Assembly (NCBI GenBank): GCA_030765065.1
Contig: CM060979.1
Span: forward strand, 18,381,001 to 18,445,000
DNA: 64,000 bases
Direction: 5' to 3'
Source: Deroplatys truncata
Lineage: Eukaryota; Arthropoda; Insecta; Mantodea; Mantidae
A program made the translations under genes and the position numbers. This document shows positions 1-11,503 of this stretch, one piece after another; the stretch's first letter is position 1, and every line of letters starts with the position of its first letter. The notes beneath the pieces were generated by a model, which worked only from the letters and a program-made list of their open reading frames with translations, searched no databases and was not told the DNA's origin.

Positions 1-370
1 TACACAAAAAATGTAGATCGTGTTAAAATACACAAATTATGTCATATACATTTCTTTTGTTGAGTGAACCGTTTTCGAGATATTGCTTGTTATTTCCTTA
101 AATTTTCCAATACTTATACTTTTTCTCAAATTCGTGATTCATTTTTTTGTCCTGGACATGCAAAGAGAATGGAATGCGCCACATAGCAACCAGCGTTAAA
201 ATATTTGACTATCGCTTAAAGTCTACCATATTCCCCTTGCACCTACAAGAAAATTAGCAATAAGATTAACATCTGGATATCTCCATTAACATGAAGCATA
301 TGGAGAATAAGCGTATGTAAAAATAGTTTGTTCAAGAGTAGAGAAAGTCATGTGAGTGTAACACATCAGA
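1..370 (-). repeat. Family A1 repeat, reverse copy cut by window edge
   Basis: Reverse-orientation copy of the hairpin-ended family described at 2312. It enters the window in the internal block with 'aaaaaatgtagatcg' and runs to the family terminus AACACATCAGA. It appears to be nested in an older copy, because the tail block starting at the internal T-run follows immediately. Confidence 0.85.
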
Positions 371-593
371 TTTTTTTACGTACTAGACATATAAAGAGAA
401 TCGAATAATCCACATAGCAACCAGTTCTTAAAATATTTGACTATCGCTTAAAGCCTACCACTTACCCTTGCATCTACAAGAAAATTAGCAATAAGATTAA
501 CATCTCGATTAACATGAAGCATATGGAGAATAAGCGTTTGTAAAAATAGCTTGTACAAGAGTAGAGAAAGTCATGTGAGTGTAACCCATCAGA
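371..593 (-). repeat. Family A1 tail block, remainder of an interrupted outer copy
   Basis: This starts in the T-run that precedes the 'gtcctggacatgc' block of family A and ends at the family terminus, here CCCATCAGA. It duplicates the second half of the preceding copy. The simplest reading is the right half of an outer copy whose left half lies beyond the window. Confidence 0.8.
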
Positions 594-679
594 ATTTTTT
601 TGAGTGAATATTCAAGAGTTTTATTTATTAAAATATAATATAAATTTCGTTCTCCAAAATATTCCTTCAACCTAAATTA

Positions 680-1262
680 ATACATTTAGTTGAATTCAAA
701 CCAATTTTTAAAGCTTATCAAGAAAATCCTCCCACTCAAATTATGAAAAATGGCTATAACGATTTTGATTAAAATACCATATATTAATGATATTTATACG
801 AGAAATAAAAATGAATATATTGAATTTTCTGGTTAATAACCTGTGAAGTCCTCGTTCGGAAGGAATTTCGTACAATCTTGTATAACCCTTAAACGCTAAG
901 TGATAGACCAAAACGTACTACGCAAAAAATGTAGATCCCTTTAAAACATACACTTTACTTCCAATAACTTTTCTTTGTGGCATCAGTCATTAACTAGATA
1001 TCCATTACTTATTAGTTCGAATCGTTCAATACTTTGTCTTTCTTTTAAGTTCTGTCGATTTTCAGTTGTTTCTCGCGACTACATGCAAAGAGTTTGAAAT
1101 TTTACGACCAGTACAAAACGTCAAGTTCGAAAACATTTGACTATCAGTTTATCTGGATTAAAATGAAGTAGATAGAATAAAACTTACGTAAGAATAGAAT
1201 AATTTGTATACCCAGTAATAAGAGGTGGAAGGTAGAGTCATGTGAATGTAACACATCAAATT
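680..1262 (-). repeat. Family A2 repeat, reverse, 3' hairpin end missing
   Basis: Divergent relative of A1 with the same block order read backwards: 'gattttgattaaaatacc', 'aaaaaatgtagatc', 'cagttgtttctcgcgac', and a terminus close to GTAACACATCA. It lacks the microsatellite and hairpin end. The tail contains a degenerate GTAGAG-AGTCATGTGA. Confidence 0.7.
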
Positions 1263-1862
1263 TTATTTTTCAGTAGGACGCCGTATCTAAGGGTGGCAAG
1301 AATCTCCATTTTAAATATGCAGAGTCAGAAGACAACAGCAGTATTATGATAAAGGAAGTGATACATTTTATCCAATAGAAACATCCGTTTCAGAAGTTGG
1401 AGATATTATTTAGAAGTATACGTTCCATAAACATGGAGTATTCAATGTTGTTTGTCAATTGCAAAGAAAAAGGCCGGTTATCTCAAGTTTCATTTCCGAC
1501 GTGTATTGCTATTGTTTACCTGAAAACGTTGGTAAACACTCTGAGTAAATATATAAAACAAAAGATGGAGATGGAAAATTTCCACCGGAAAGGAGGGGAA
1601 GGGGGAAGGGAAGGGTTTACCATGATCGGCCTCATTGATCGAACGCTCTTCTCAGTCACTGGCCATAAATTTAATGCTATCAGCAAGCCTAGGCATTTCT
1701 AAGATTTAAAAACTGGACGAAAGTAAATAAGTTTGAACTGTTACTGGACTTCAGAAGTGATTTTCAGATTACAAACCACCCCATCCTTCAACATTCAGCA
1801 GACCGTGTTTACCTGTCCGTCAGTGGCAGCTGGTGTTAAATTATTTGTATTGACATAATTAT
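1263..1862. other. No recognised feature
   Basis: AT-rich sequence with one 101-codon open frame (1397-1702, +) that has no recognisable domain and unremarkable composition. I see no gene or repeat here. Confidence 0.4.
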
Positions 1863-2055
1863 TAGCATGGCTTCCTTCGGCAGGGACGTAAAGCCGGTGG
1901 TCCCGTGTCGTTGATTGACGGCACGTAAAACAACCTCAATCCTGATCAAGAGGTCTCTGAGCAAAATTACCGATCTTTCACTCCCAATATAGAATGGGAC
2001 GCTAAGGACCACAGTAGTTAAGGAGCGTCCATAAATTAAACTGGATTTAATTTAA
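1863..2055 (+). repeat. tRNA-derived SINE, 5'-truncated
   Basis: Matches the body and 3' end of the SINE at 39360 ('agcatggcttccttcgg', 'gatcaagaggtctctgag', 'tagaatgggacgctaagga', tail 'ttaaactggatttaattt'). The tRNA-like head with the A and B boxes is missing. Confidence 0.75.
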
Positions 2056-2152
2056 AGGTTCCTCCCCCTTATCATTTAACCAAAAAGAATAATATACTTA
2101 TCTTTAATTAGACCTATATAGCTGTGCAATATGGGGATCTATATCTAACTCT

Positions 2153-3763
2153 TGAAGGAGGTGTTTTTTTGTATTGGAGGAATTGTATTATATTTCAACT
2201 GTTGGGGAGCCGAACTTGTAGTAGTTGCAACCGCAAGTACGCTAAACAGTTTCCGTAGCCTTCGCCCCATATGTACTTTCAGGTGGCCTTTGCACCAAGT
2301 TTAAAAAAAAATCTGATGTGCTACACTCACATGACTTTCTCTACTCTTGTACAACCTATTTTTACAAACGTTTATTCTCCATATGCTTCATGTTAATCGA
2401 GATATCCAGATGTCAATCTTATTGGTAATTTTCTTGTAGGTGCAAGGGGAATATGGTAGGTTATAAGCGATAGTCAAATCTTTTAAGCGTTGGTTGCTAT
2501 GTGGCGCATTCCAATCTCTTTGCATGTCCAGGACATAAAAAAAATGAATAACGCATTTGAGAAAAAGTATAAATATTGGAAAATTTAAGGGAATAACAAG
2601 CAATATCTCGAAAATGGTTCACTCTAAAAAAAATGTATACGACATAAATTTGTATTTTAACGCGATCTACATTTTTTGTAAATTTTGTCTATCTCTTATG
2701 GTTTACCAGTTATGCAAAAGTCGTTCACAATGAAGAACCCTTTTGGAGACATTCCCAGAAAATTCGAAATATACATTTCATTTGTCCTGAAAATATCTTA
2801 AACATATGATATTTTAATCAAAATCGTTAGAGCCGTTTTTGAGAAAATTAAAATTTTCGAAAAATGTTCCATGTAAAGGGTAGTCTGGGGTGGGGGGATT
2901 TTCTTGAAAACCTTCGTGTCGCATCTCTGAAAGATACTGAACCTAAATACTAAGTTTGGTGTTTATCCGACTGCTCGTTTCTGAGTTATGTTGTTCACAG
3001 ACAGACACACAGACACACACAAGGACATGTTTCTAAAAATGTTTTTTTTGGATTCAGGGAGTCTCAAAACATGTATTTCCGGTGAAATCTCAGTATCGAA
3101 TTTTTGGGTGGAATACAATACTTCCCCTACTTACTATACGTAGTAGAGAAAGTAAAAATATTAACTTTGTAATTAAACTGTTTATTTAAATATTATAAAT
3201 TTGTTTGCCTCGGTTGCGTCAGTATTTGCTAGAGACACGTTTCTCTTAGCAGGGTTGTGGTGCGACTAAGAATGTAGGCTTACACAGATTATAATTTTAC
3301 TCCACTCCTTTTATTAATGCTTGATACGATTTAAATAACACTTCACTGATATAGAGAGAGAACTGGGAGATATTCTTATTATTAAATACTTAACACGTAA
3401 AATATTTTCGTCTCACACGAATACGTATTATATCTCTCGAGGACCCATCTCGCGTCCGGTTAGGAACACTGTTTGCATGCAACTGAATTGATTTCTACCG
3501 TCTAAACTTGTAAATTTCTGTATTTCAAGTCTCTGATTGGCAGCTTTTAACTTATTATTCTCACAGCTCCTACATTATTAAATTGCATAATACATTCACA
3601 TAACACTATTGAACATGGATACAATAATATAAGCATTTGCAATAACTGTTACATACATTTTATATATTGTTACACACATATATTGCTTTAAGGCGGGCTG
3701 TTATTGAATTTATATATTATATAATTAGACTGAAATCATTTAAGTGTTAAAAATACTGCCTCA
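2153..3763 (-). mobile_element. Solo LTR-like element (family C), split by an A1 copy
   Basis: Reverse copy of the LTR family described at 42190. It begins TGAAGGAG and ends CTGCCTCA. Flanking tetranucleotides are CTCT (2149-2152) and CTGT (3764-3767), a 4-bp duplication with one mismatch. The A1 element at 2312-3154 interrupts it in the A-run between 'aagttt' and 'tattaacttt'; the sequence on both sides is otherwise collinear with other copies. Confidence 0.8.
2312..3154 (+). mobile_element. Family A1 hairpin-ended repeat, complete copy (family description)
   Basis: Complete 843-bp copy. It starts TCTGATGTG after an A-run. A weak hairpin (ATGTG...CACAT in the consensus) is followed by the subterminal motif ACTTTCTCTACTC (2334-2346). 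A CA/GACA microsatellite lies at 2996-3023. The far end (3120-3153) is a hairpin, ACTTCCCCTACT...AGTAGAGAAAGT, whose right arm is the inverse of the subterminal motif. No conserved protein is encoded. It has inserted in an A-run inside an LTR copy. The architecture resembles non-autonomous Helentrons (HINE/DINE-1 type), which are known for subterminal inverted repeats, a microsatellite and a 3' hairpin. A LINE-dependent retroposon is an alternative, because some copies show flanking duplications. Confidence 0.85.
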
Positions 3764-3767
3764 CTGT

Positions 3768-3965
3768 CAAACAAAAAGAGTTCAAACTACACGGAATCGG
3801 GCACTTCGAGTTACTGCGGACGCGCCGTGGTACGACCGCAATTATAAGCTGCACAGAGACTTAACGTACCCCCTGTGGAATCAATATTACGCTCCTGTTA
3901 TACGTGTATTTACCATTCATTGGAGGAGCATCCAAAACAGTCCAGCTTCCACCATCTCGTCATCT
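3768..3965 (+). pseudogene. Non-LTR retrotransposon fragment: C-terminal end of reverse transcriptase ORF (Jockey-like)
   Basis: The frame reads ALRVTADAPWYDRNYKLHRD and then LTYPLWNQYY. This matches the well-known C-terminal block of Jockey/CR1-group ORF2 proteins (LR-x-NAPWYVRN-x-LHRDL). Only about 65 codons survive, lying between the end of an LTR and an A2 copy. No catalytic domain is present. The family assignment is by motif only. Confidence 0.65.
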
Positions 3966-3977
3966 AAGGGGAGTTAA

Positions 3978-5504
3978 TCCAAATAAACCTTTGCAGAAAC
4001 AGCTCCATTACACATTTCGTTATAGATACAGAGGAACAGCGACAGTCAAATGTTTAACAACTGGACGCTATATGCTGGCTTTAAAATTCCATACTGTTCC
4101 CATGACATCGCGAGAAACAACTGAAAATCGATGGAACTTAAAAAAGGACAAAGTATTTACAACTCGAACCATTAATAACGGTTATCTCGGAAATGGCTGA
4201 TGTCACAAAATAGTTATTTGTAATGAATTCTGCGTTTTAGACATCTACACTTTTTGCGAAGTACGTTATCGTATATCGCTTGACGTTTACTACTTATACA
4301 AAAAAGAATTCGATATATTTATTTTACTTTGCATGTAAATATCTTAAATGTGTGGTATTAATATCAAAATCGTTAGTATGCTTTTAGAAAATCAAAACTT
4401 TCTAAAAATGTTCATGTAAAGGGTAGTTTGGGGTGGGGGAATTTTCTTGATAACCTTCATGTCGCTACTTTGGGAGGTACTGAACTTAAATGCAAAGTTT
4501 GGTATTTATCCAACATTTCGTTTCCGAGTTCTGCTGTTCACAGTGAGGCAGTATTTTTAACATTTAAGTGATTTTCAGTCTAATTATATAAATATAAACT
4601 CAATAACAGCCCGCCTTAAAGCAATATGTGTATGTAACTATATATAAAAAGTGTATATTACAGTCATTGTAATTGTTTATATTATTGTATCCATGTTCAA
4701 TAATGTTATATGAATGTATTACGTAATTTAATAATGTAGGAGCTGTGAGAAATAGGTCAAAAGTTGCTAACAATGAGGTAACCTTGAAGTAATAATGGGT
4801 TTGAAAGTTTAATAATGTTACTTGTGATTCTTGGAAGCAATAATGTAATTTTAGTGACAATTTATAAAAATAGCCAATCAACAACCAGAAAAAGCTTTAG
4901 TTAAATGAAGGTATTATTGGAGTAGGATTAGCCAATCACAGACTTCAAATACAGAAATTTACAAGTTTGGGCGGTTGAAATCAATTCAGTTGCCTGTAGA
5001 CAGTGTTCCTAACCGGAGTAAAATTATAATCTGTGTAAGCCTACATTCTTGTCGCATCACGCCCTGCTAAGAGAAACGTGTCTGACGCAGCCGAGGCAAA
5101 CACAAGTATTTAATACTTAAAGAAACAGTCAAATTACAAAGTTAATATTTTTTAAATTTGGGGCGAAGGCTACCGGAAACTGTTTACTATACGTGCGGTT
5201 ACAACTACAAGTTCGGCTCCCCAACAGTTGAAATATAATACAACTCCTTCAATACGACCTACTTCAAATTGACGCCCAAAGCGTGGTGCAAATAACGTAA
5301 CAAACCATCTCAAATTGGCATCCATATGCGGTGCAAACTATAACAATAACTACTTCAACAGGCACACACAAACACACCTTTTTCTAAAAATGTTTGTTTT
5401 AGATTCAGGGGGGCTCAAAATATATATATTTCCGGTGAAATCTGGTATCTAATTTTTGTGTGGAAGGCAATACCTTCTCTACCTCGTACATGGTAGAGAA
5501 AGTA
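3978..5504 (+). repeat. Family A2 repeat, forward, split by a solo LTR
   Basis: A2 blocks occur in forward order: 'aaataaacctttgcagaaa', 'catcgcgagaaacaactga', 'taataacggttatctcgg', 'tgtaaagggtagtttgggg'. The LTR at 4544-5357 then interrupts the microsatellite zone, and the copy resumes with 'cacacacaaacacac'. It ends in a hairpin near 5472-5504, ACCTTCTCTACC...GGTAGAGAAAGT. The terminal pair here is C-G where A1 has T-A, a compensatory change that supports the hairpin. Confidence 0.75.
4544..5357 (+). mobile_element. Solo LTR-like element (family C) with 4-bp target duplication ACAG
   Basis: Starts TGAGGCAGTATTTTTAAC and ends ACTACTTCA. ACAG flanks it on both sides (4540-4543 and 5358-5361). 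It lies inside an A2 copy, so the empty site can be reconstructed from other A copies (a run of CA after 'tgttcacag'). It is 814 bp. Near its 3' end it has two degenerate copies of the 'TTCAAATTGgC-CCCAA-gcGTGGgGC' motif that resembles a tRNA-Lys primer-binding site. Confidence 0.88.
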
Positions 5505-6499
5505 AAAAAAAAAAAACCTAAAGCAGCCTTTGTCTTACAATGTCACATACTGTCGCTACGCCATTGATGATCGGAGATTGTTGCTTCCTTAATCGCTTTA
5601 TCTGGTTGATCATTATCACTAATTCCTACACGAGATAGAATCCTCTGAAGGATAATTTTCCTTTCTAACCAGTCATTTCAAGCTTTTTGTCCTTTTGAGA
5701 AAGGAAGGAGCAGTGCTTTTCACTTAACCCGAGGAAGTGAGAGGTTTGCACTAGTGAGGTCACTCTGACCTTGGTTTTTTCCTGGTTTCCCCGGGTCGGT
5801 AGGCGAATGCTAGGGTTGTTCCTCTTCTACCACGAATTTCCTAATCCCATCGTTTCTTTCATCTCTTTTCAGGGTTGCAGGACCAGCCGGGGGCCATTGA
5901 CGCATTGAGGCGAGACGGTGGAGTTTGTGCTCTGTAATGATTGCTCGCTGGTACTTAGATGGCCGGCTGGTGCACCTTCATGGAGGGCTTCTTCATGCCG
6001 GGGCGCGTGGATCGAAGATGGCACAGGCAGCTTGCGTCGACGTCAGGGACTCCGTGCTTGCTAGCGCTCATCGTCGTTCGGATGTGGTCGCTCTTCCGTC
6101 TGGTTTATGCTAATCCTAACCCAATATAATTTATAGGTTTTTACAAGCTCTGGCTTTAGTTGTCTGATAAAGCTACGAATAGAGCTAAACGATAATCTAC
6201 TGAAGTAACGTCCTAAATGTAGCTAAGTGTTCCTTACTTGCACGCTAGCTCTGAAGAAACTTTAAGCATATCCAAAAAAGGAAACAGGGGAATAACCAGT
6301 TGAGCTAACATTTTTTTAGTTTTATAGATACTGAATTCAAAGTTTTGAAAAATAGCAATATTTATTTTGCAAAATAATTCCATTTTTATTCAAAATAATG
6401 GAGTATAAAAACACACACTGACACGTGTCGAGGCTACCATTCTACCCGGCACATGAAGAAGAGAGGTAGGGTTAACTGGCACTAGGATCTGTGTGATCA
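5505..6499. other. No recognised gene; GC-richer stretch
   Basis: Between 5700 and 6115 the sequence is noticeably less AT-rich ('tttccccgggtcggtaggcg', 'ccggctggtgcaccttcatgg'). This composition is unlike its neighbours and may be an old retroelement 3' region. I recognise no protein in the short open frames. Confidence 0.3.
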
Positions 6500-6645
6500 C
6501 ATGAAGAAGAAAGATGGTATGGTATAAGGATGAGACCTAGAAGGCTAACTGTACGCCATACATCGAGCCAGGACTTATCTCCCAACAGATCCGTCGCGAT
6601 ATGGTCAAGTAGATAAAGTAACGTAAAATAATTAAGAGAGAAAAA
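6500..6645 (+). repeat. Repeat family F, copy 1
   Basis: Shares 'gagacctagaaggctaactg' and 'cagatccgtcgcgatatggt' with the reverse complement of 36625-36765, followed in both by a variant of 'taacg-aaaataa'. The A-rich 3' end suggests the 3' terminus of an old LINE; this is an inference. Confidence 0.5.
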
Positions 6646-6659
6646 AATGCGACGTATAC

Positions 6660-7990
6660 TCATTACTACAACCTATTAGCAGATAATACATTGTGAGTTA
6701 TTCTGTATCAAATGGGAAACCTGTATTTAAGAAATACCGGGTACTACAGGGGGATAGCACTCGCGTAGGGGGTGTGCAGCGCTCGGGGAGAAGGTGCGGG
6801 TCTACTGGCAATGAAAACACCAGGTAACGTTACTGCCCATACCTTCAGCCTTTGATTCTATTCTAAGAGCCTATGACCAACTCTGTAAGTACCTCAGCTG
6901 GTGGTGAAACAGCTTCTTACTTAAAGGTTATAAAAAGACTCGTCGTGACCACGAACGGCGTGGAGACGTTCCGTATCGGATGTCGAGATGATCTGCCCCT
7001 TGTGACCTCAATTTTCGGCCAGCTTAAATATCGTACACTGTGAGGCGTCAGCGTTCTGTCCGTTCCCAAACCTAGGACGCTATAATATTAATAAAAATCA
7101 TAGCACAAATTCTAACGAGAAAAAGTTTGACGCATTCTTGATTTAAAACTCTTATGAAATTCATTTCTACTTTTTTCATCTTCACAAATAAGCAATTTAA
7201 CTATGCAGTGCTTATTAGCTATTCTTTATCTTCGCTTTCATTTTTCCCCACATACCCACAAGATTAATAGCAACCTCTAACATTCACGTAGAAACACTAA
7301 GACAGCTCGTATTAGTATTTAAGTATCAGTACGATAATGTGCGATTCCTTGCACATAATAGAATGTTCCACTGTTTTCCAGGAAGTGAAGAGCAGGGCTT
7401 TCTAGTTTAGACATATTTAAGACACATAACCAGTGGTACCATCTTAAACCGCACTACATAGATTAAATATAAAATGTAAATTAGCAGAAAATAATTACAT
7501 GTTTCTTCCTGAATTCTACGTTTGTTTTCTTTAAAGTATAATTTGTCAGGAATTAACTATTCCATTCGTAAACCTAAAAATTTGCAACACTAAAATTATC
7601 ATTGCAAAACAAGCAAATATCTTATTTTCTACTGTGCTCTTTCGGTTGCACTGCATGGAGCCCGCTGGCTAAAAAGTAAAACAAAGGAAAGTAAATTTCC
7701 ATTATATGGTAGCTCGGAAGGAGGTGACTTTAGCAAGGCGAAATTAATGCACACATTCCTCAGGCGTTCCCCAGGGTGTCAATTTCGTACGGTGTAGTAT
7801 ATCTTCTGACGAAATGGATCCTGCGGCGTCGAGCCGAAAAGGTAGTAGCATTTTCGACATGGGATGCCACACAGAGAAAACTCATCAGGAATGCTGTAGG
7901 AAAAAAAAGGATAAATATATTCCCTGAGTTACATGTTACGAGAATATTAGCAAAAACGTGAAAGAACCTCATCGAAATAACGAATTAATA
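6660..7990. other. No recognised feature
   Basis: AT-rich sequence. Two short overlapping open frames on opposite strands at 7760-7972 have no recognisable domain. I see no repeat shared with the rest of the window. Confidence 0.4.
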
Positions 7991-7998
7991 ACTTAATA

Positions 7999-9196
7999 CA
8001 CTATGTGATCAAAAGTATCCGGACAGCCCCACAAACATACGTTTTTCATCTTAGGTGCACTGTGCTGCCACCTACTGCCTGGTACTCATTATCCGCGACC
8101 TCAGTAGTCATTAGACATCGTGAAACAGCAGAATGGGACGCTCCGTGGAACTCACGGACTTCGAACGTGGTCAGGTGATTGGGTGTCACTTGTGTCAGAA
8201 GTCTGTACGCGAGATTTCCACACTCCTAAACATCCCTAGGTCCACTGTTTATGATGTGACAGTGAAGTGAAAACGTGAAGGGACATGTACAGTACAAAAG
8301 CGTACAGGCCGACCTCGTCTGTTGACTGACAGAGACCGCCGACATTTGAAGAGGGTCGTAAAGAGTAATAGGCAGACGTCTGTCCAGACCATCACACAGG
8401 AATTCCAAACTGCATCAGGATCCACTCCAAGTACTATGACAGATAGGCGTGAGGTGAGAAACCTTGGATTCCATGGTCGAGCGGCTGCTCATAAACCACA
8501 CATCATGCAGGAAAATGTCAAACGACGCCTCGCTTGGTGTAAGGAGCGTCAACACTACACGATTTAACAGTGGCAAAACGTTGTGTGGAGTGACGAATCA
8601 CGGTACACAATGTGTCATCTGCCAGCGTGTGTAGTGCCAACAGTGAAATTCGGAGGTGGTGGTGTTATTGTGTGGTCATGTTTTTCCTGAGGGGGCTTGC
8701 ACCCCTTATTGTTCTGTGCGACACGATCACAGCGCAGACCTACATTGATATTTTAAGCAATATCAGCTTCCCACTGTTGAAGAGCAATTCGGGGAAGGCG
8801 ATTCCATCTTTCAACACGATCGAGCACCTCTTCATACTGCACGGGCTGTGGAGGAGTGGTTACACGACAATAACATTCCTGTAATGCACGGGCCTGCACA
8901 GAGTCCTGACCTGAATCGTATAGAACACCTTTGGGATGTTTTGGAACGCCGACTTCGTGCCAGGCCTCACCGACCTACATCGATACCTCTCCTCAGTTCC
9001 GCACTCCGTGAAGAATGGGCTGCCATTCCCCAAGAAACCTTCCAGCACCTGATTGAAAGTATGCCTGCGAGAGTGAACGCTGTCAAAGCTAAGGGTGGGC
9101 CAACACCATATTGACTTCCAGCATTACCGATGGAGGACGCCACGAACTTGTACGTCATTTTCAGCCAGGTGTCCGGATACTTTTGATCACGTAGTG
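7999..9196 (+). mobile_element. Tc1-family DNA transposon, complete ends, inactive
   Basis: Terminal inverted repeats of at least 27 bp beginning CACTA[T/C]GTGATCAAAAGT and continuing 'atccggaca' are flanked by TA on both sides (7997-7998 and 9197-9198). The length of 1198 bp is slightly short of the usual 1.3-1.6 kb for Tc1 elements. It encodes a decayed transposase on the + strand. Confidence 0.92.
8132..9114 (+). pseudogene. Tc1-type transposase pseudogene (DD34E)
   Basis: The start MGRSVELTDFERGQVIG leads into a helix-turn-helix region. The first catalytic Asp is in VVWSDES, the second in QHDRAPLH and the Glu in NRIEHLWD. There are 34 residues between the second Asp and the Glu, the Tc1 signature. 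The C-terminus MPARVNAVKAKGGPTPY is intact. The frame is broken by a TGA in 'gtgaagtga' near 8268, a TAA near 8565 and frameshifts between about 8600 and 8850, so no active enzyme can be made. The catalytic triad itself is preserved, so decay seems fairly recent. Confidence 0.9.
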
Positions 9197-9276
9197 TATA
9201 TGGTATAGGTTACACAACTGCAGAGGACACCTCGCATACTTAGACTTACATAGATCCATCGCACCTACTATCCCAG

Positions 9277-9610
9277 AAGGAAGGGATAAAGTGAAGGAAC
9301 CAAAGGAAGTTACAGATCGCAGGAAGATAGGTCACAGAGACGCTAGGAAGTCCCCAACAGTCCCGTCCCACTGCAGGAGCTGTCAAGAGAGGGCGATGAA
9401 CGACCCGTCAGCCGTCTTACTGCCCACGGAGAGTACTCTTTCCTATGAGTCAGTGTCCACGCCATCTGTCCGGCACCGTCATACGCCACGAAACCTAGAA
9501 GCACGCCTAGAAGACGAGGAGACGGAATGAAAGGGAACTGAGGGAAAGGAAATCGTGGTAGATGTGCAAAATCACTCCCACATTCACCTACCCACCACGA
9601 AAAACCCAAG
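9277..9610 (+). repeat. Repeat family E, copy 1
   Basis: Collinear with 43608-43925: 'gtgaaggaacca-aggaagt', 'gagagggcga-gaacgacc', 'catctgtcc-gca-cgtcat', 'acgccacgaaaccta-aagc', 'ggaatgaaagggaa'. GC-richer than its surroundings. No domain is recognised in either copy, so its type is unknown. Confidence 0.6.
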
Positions 9611-9835
9611 GTCAGGATGTTAAAGACACACGCTAAGAAGTAACTCCAAGAAAACTGAGTTATAATCTGTACAATGCAATCTCGTTTCTTTTACTGCACC
9701 TGACTCCCATCTCAGGTTGCCCGGTTCAATTCCCGATCCCACCAAGGTAATTTGACGCCACCGGCACGACATTCCCACATCATCATTCTCATCTCCGCGG
9801 GTGACAGCGATAAAACAAAAATATGATTATTAAAT

Positions 9836-10572
9836 TCGCATGACTTTCTCTTCCCAATTTCTCCTACAACTATTCCCACAAGACCTACTTTTTCTGACTC
9901 TTCCATGTTATCGAAATAAACGTTTGCAGAACAGTCCGAAGACACAGTCAAATGTTTAAATACGGCCTCTTTCCAACATCGCGAGATATATCTCAATAGC
10001 AACCCGCTTTAAAAAAAATCACGAGTACTGCAAATTCAAAGCCTAAGTAGAGGTATTTCGGAAATGAGTGATACAAAAAAAAAAGTTATTTGAAGTAAAT
10101 TATGAGTTTTAAATATATCAACATTTTTGTACACTACGTTTTTGTCTATCTCATGCTTTACCGGTTGTACAAAATTTCTTCTGAATGAAGAGGATTTTAC
10201 AGGCTATTTCCAGAAAATTCAAGATACACATTTAATTTGCCATGTAAATATCTTAAACATATTGTATTTTATCCAATATTTTTACCATTTTTGCTGAAAA
10301 TAAAAAATGAAAATATTTCCATGTTTAGGTTAATTTGAGGTGGGCAGATTTTCATAAAAATCTTCGCATCACATCTTTGGAAGATACTGAATTTAAACAG
10401 AAAGTTTGGTTTCTGTCCATGATACGTTTTTGAGTTTACACACACATACACACGTACCTTTTTCTAAAAATACTTTTTTTCGGATTCAGTGGGCCTCAAA
10501 AACGTGTATTTCCGGTGAAATCTTCATATAAAATTGTTGAGTGGAAAGCAGTATGTTCTCTACTTTATAAGT
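9836..10572 (+). repeat. Family A2 repeat, forward, degraded
   Basis: Begins GCATGACTTTCTCTTCCC and carries 'aaataaacgtttgcagaac', 'tatctcaatagc', 'atgtttaggttaatttgagg' and 'tttccggtgaaatcttc' in family order. It ends in a decayed hairpin ('tgttctctactttataagta'). Confidence 0.65.
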
Positions 10573-10944
10573 ACACTGACGTGCATAAAATGTGGCCCAT
10601 AATGAGACGCAGCTGTTTTATGTTGTTACTGACAACCCCAGTCCCACCCTCTGCCAGAGTGCCGAACTGCTGAAGTAATAATATTACAAGCTCATGTTCT
10701 CACTAGCGGAGTATCGTTAAGGTAATGTTTCGATGACTTTTGGTGCTACAATAATCACAATAAACATATTGTAATGGGTTGGGGTGAAAGCCAAAAAGTT
10801 TACCAGAAAATGATTAATTTAGGTCACCAACTCGCACATGGGGGGGGGCCGCAACTCGCTGGCAGCAAAAAGTCCGGGGCCTTCATGTGTAGACTTAAGG
10901 GGAAGGCGTAGGTTTTATATTACACTGAAAGATTACATCACTCA

Positions 10945-11290
10945 CATCACCTTCACATACCTGGGATTTATTCACAAAAACGTTTGGCGACTCTACATAA
11001 TGAACAAAGGAAACAGGATGGAGGGAGATGCCACAGACCGTAGACTGGCCACACACACGACTGACTCCAACGACCACTTCCACTCGAGTGACTCTTTTCC
11101 GCCCACCAACCGTGTCTAGCCAAAGCCAGACAGGGCTGACGTCACATCAGACAATTTCAAACAGATATCTCCCTTTGGCGTGGTCCGCACCAAAAGGAAA
11201 GACCGTCAAGCCGAAATATAGTCAAGGATACCCAATAATGCTACGTTTGGTAGCAACAATGCAGTACAACAGTGCGTCTGGTAATGACAA
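10945..11290 (+). repeat. Repeat family G, copy 1
   Basis: Collinear with the reverse complement of 20955-21235. Shared blocks are 'aaccgtgtctagccaa', the segment around 'ggtt-gcgtca-accagac', 'ttggcgt-gt-c-caccaaa', and 'aatagtcaagga-cccaataatgc'. It belongs to no family I can name. Confidence 0.55.
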
Positions 11291-11341
11291 TAAAATTAAT
11301 ACGCCACAATATTAGGATAGTGTAGGACCTTATAAAGCCTA

Positions 11342-11503
11342 ATGGACTTCAACATGCTCCCTCCATTACCAACACAAGACAATCTACCTCTCGCAGTTGT
11401 TCCTGAAGCCATAGTTACGGCACGATGGTATCCTCGCCTAGGTCATTTATCAACAGATGGGGCACCAACCCACCTTGTACATTGTATGGGACTACCTGAA
11501 TGA
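11342..11503 (+). pseudogene. Possible chromodomain-like tail of a Ty3/gypsy-type polyprotein
   Basis: The frame reads PLAVVPEAIVTARWYPRLGH and ends APTHLVHCMGLPE before a stop. The pattern P-E-A-I-[LV]-x2-R-W ... [LV]-V-x-W/C-x-G-L-P-E recalls the chromodomain at the end of many gypsy-type integrases. About 54 codons are open and no integrase core is seen. This is a weak call based on motif recall only. Confidence 0.3.

Noticed and set aside
2153-3763. A full-length LTR retrotransposon formed by neighbouring LTRs (2153-5357)
   Set aside because: The two LTR copies are in opposite orientation, each has its own flanking duplication, and the DNA between them is an A2 copy and a LINE fragment, not gag-pol.
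7760-7972. Overlapping 60-70 codon open frames on both strands
   Set aside because: No domain, no start context and opposite-strand overlap; expected by chance.
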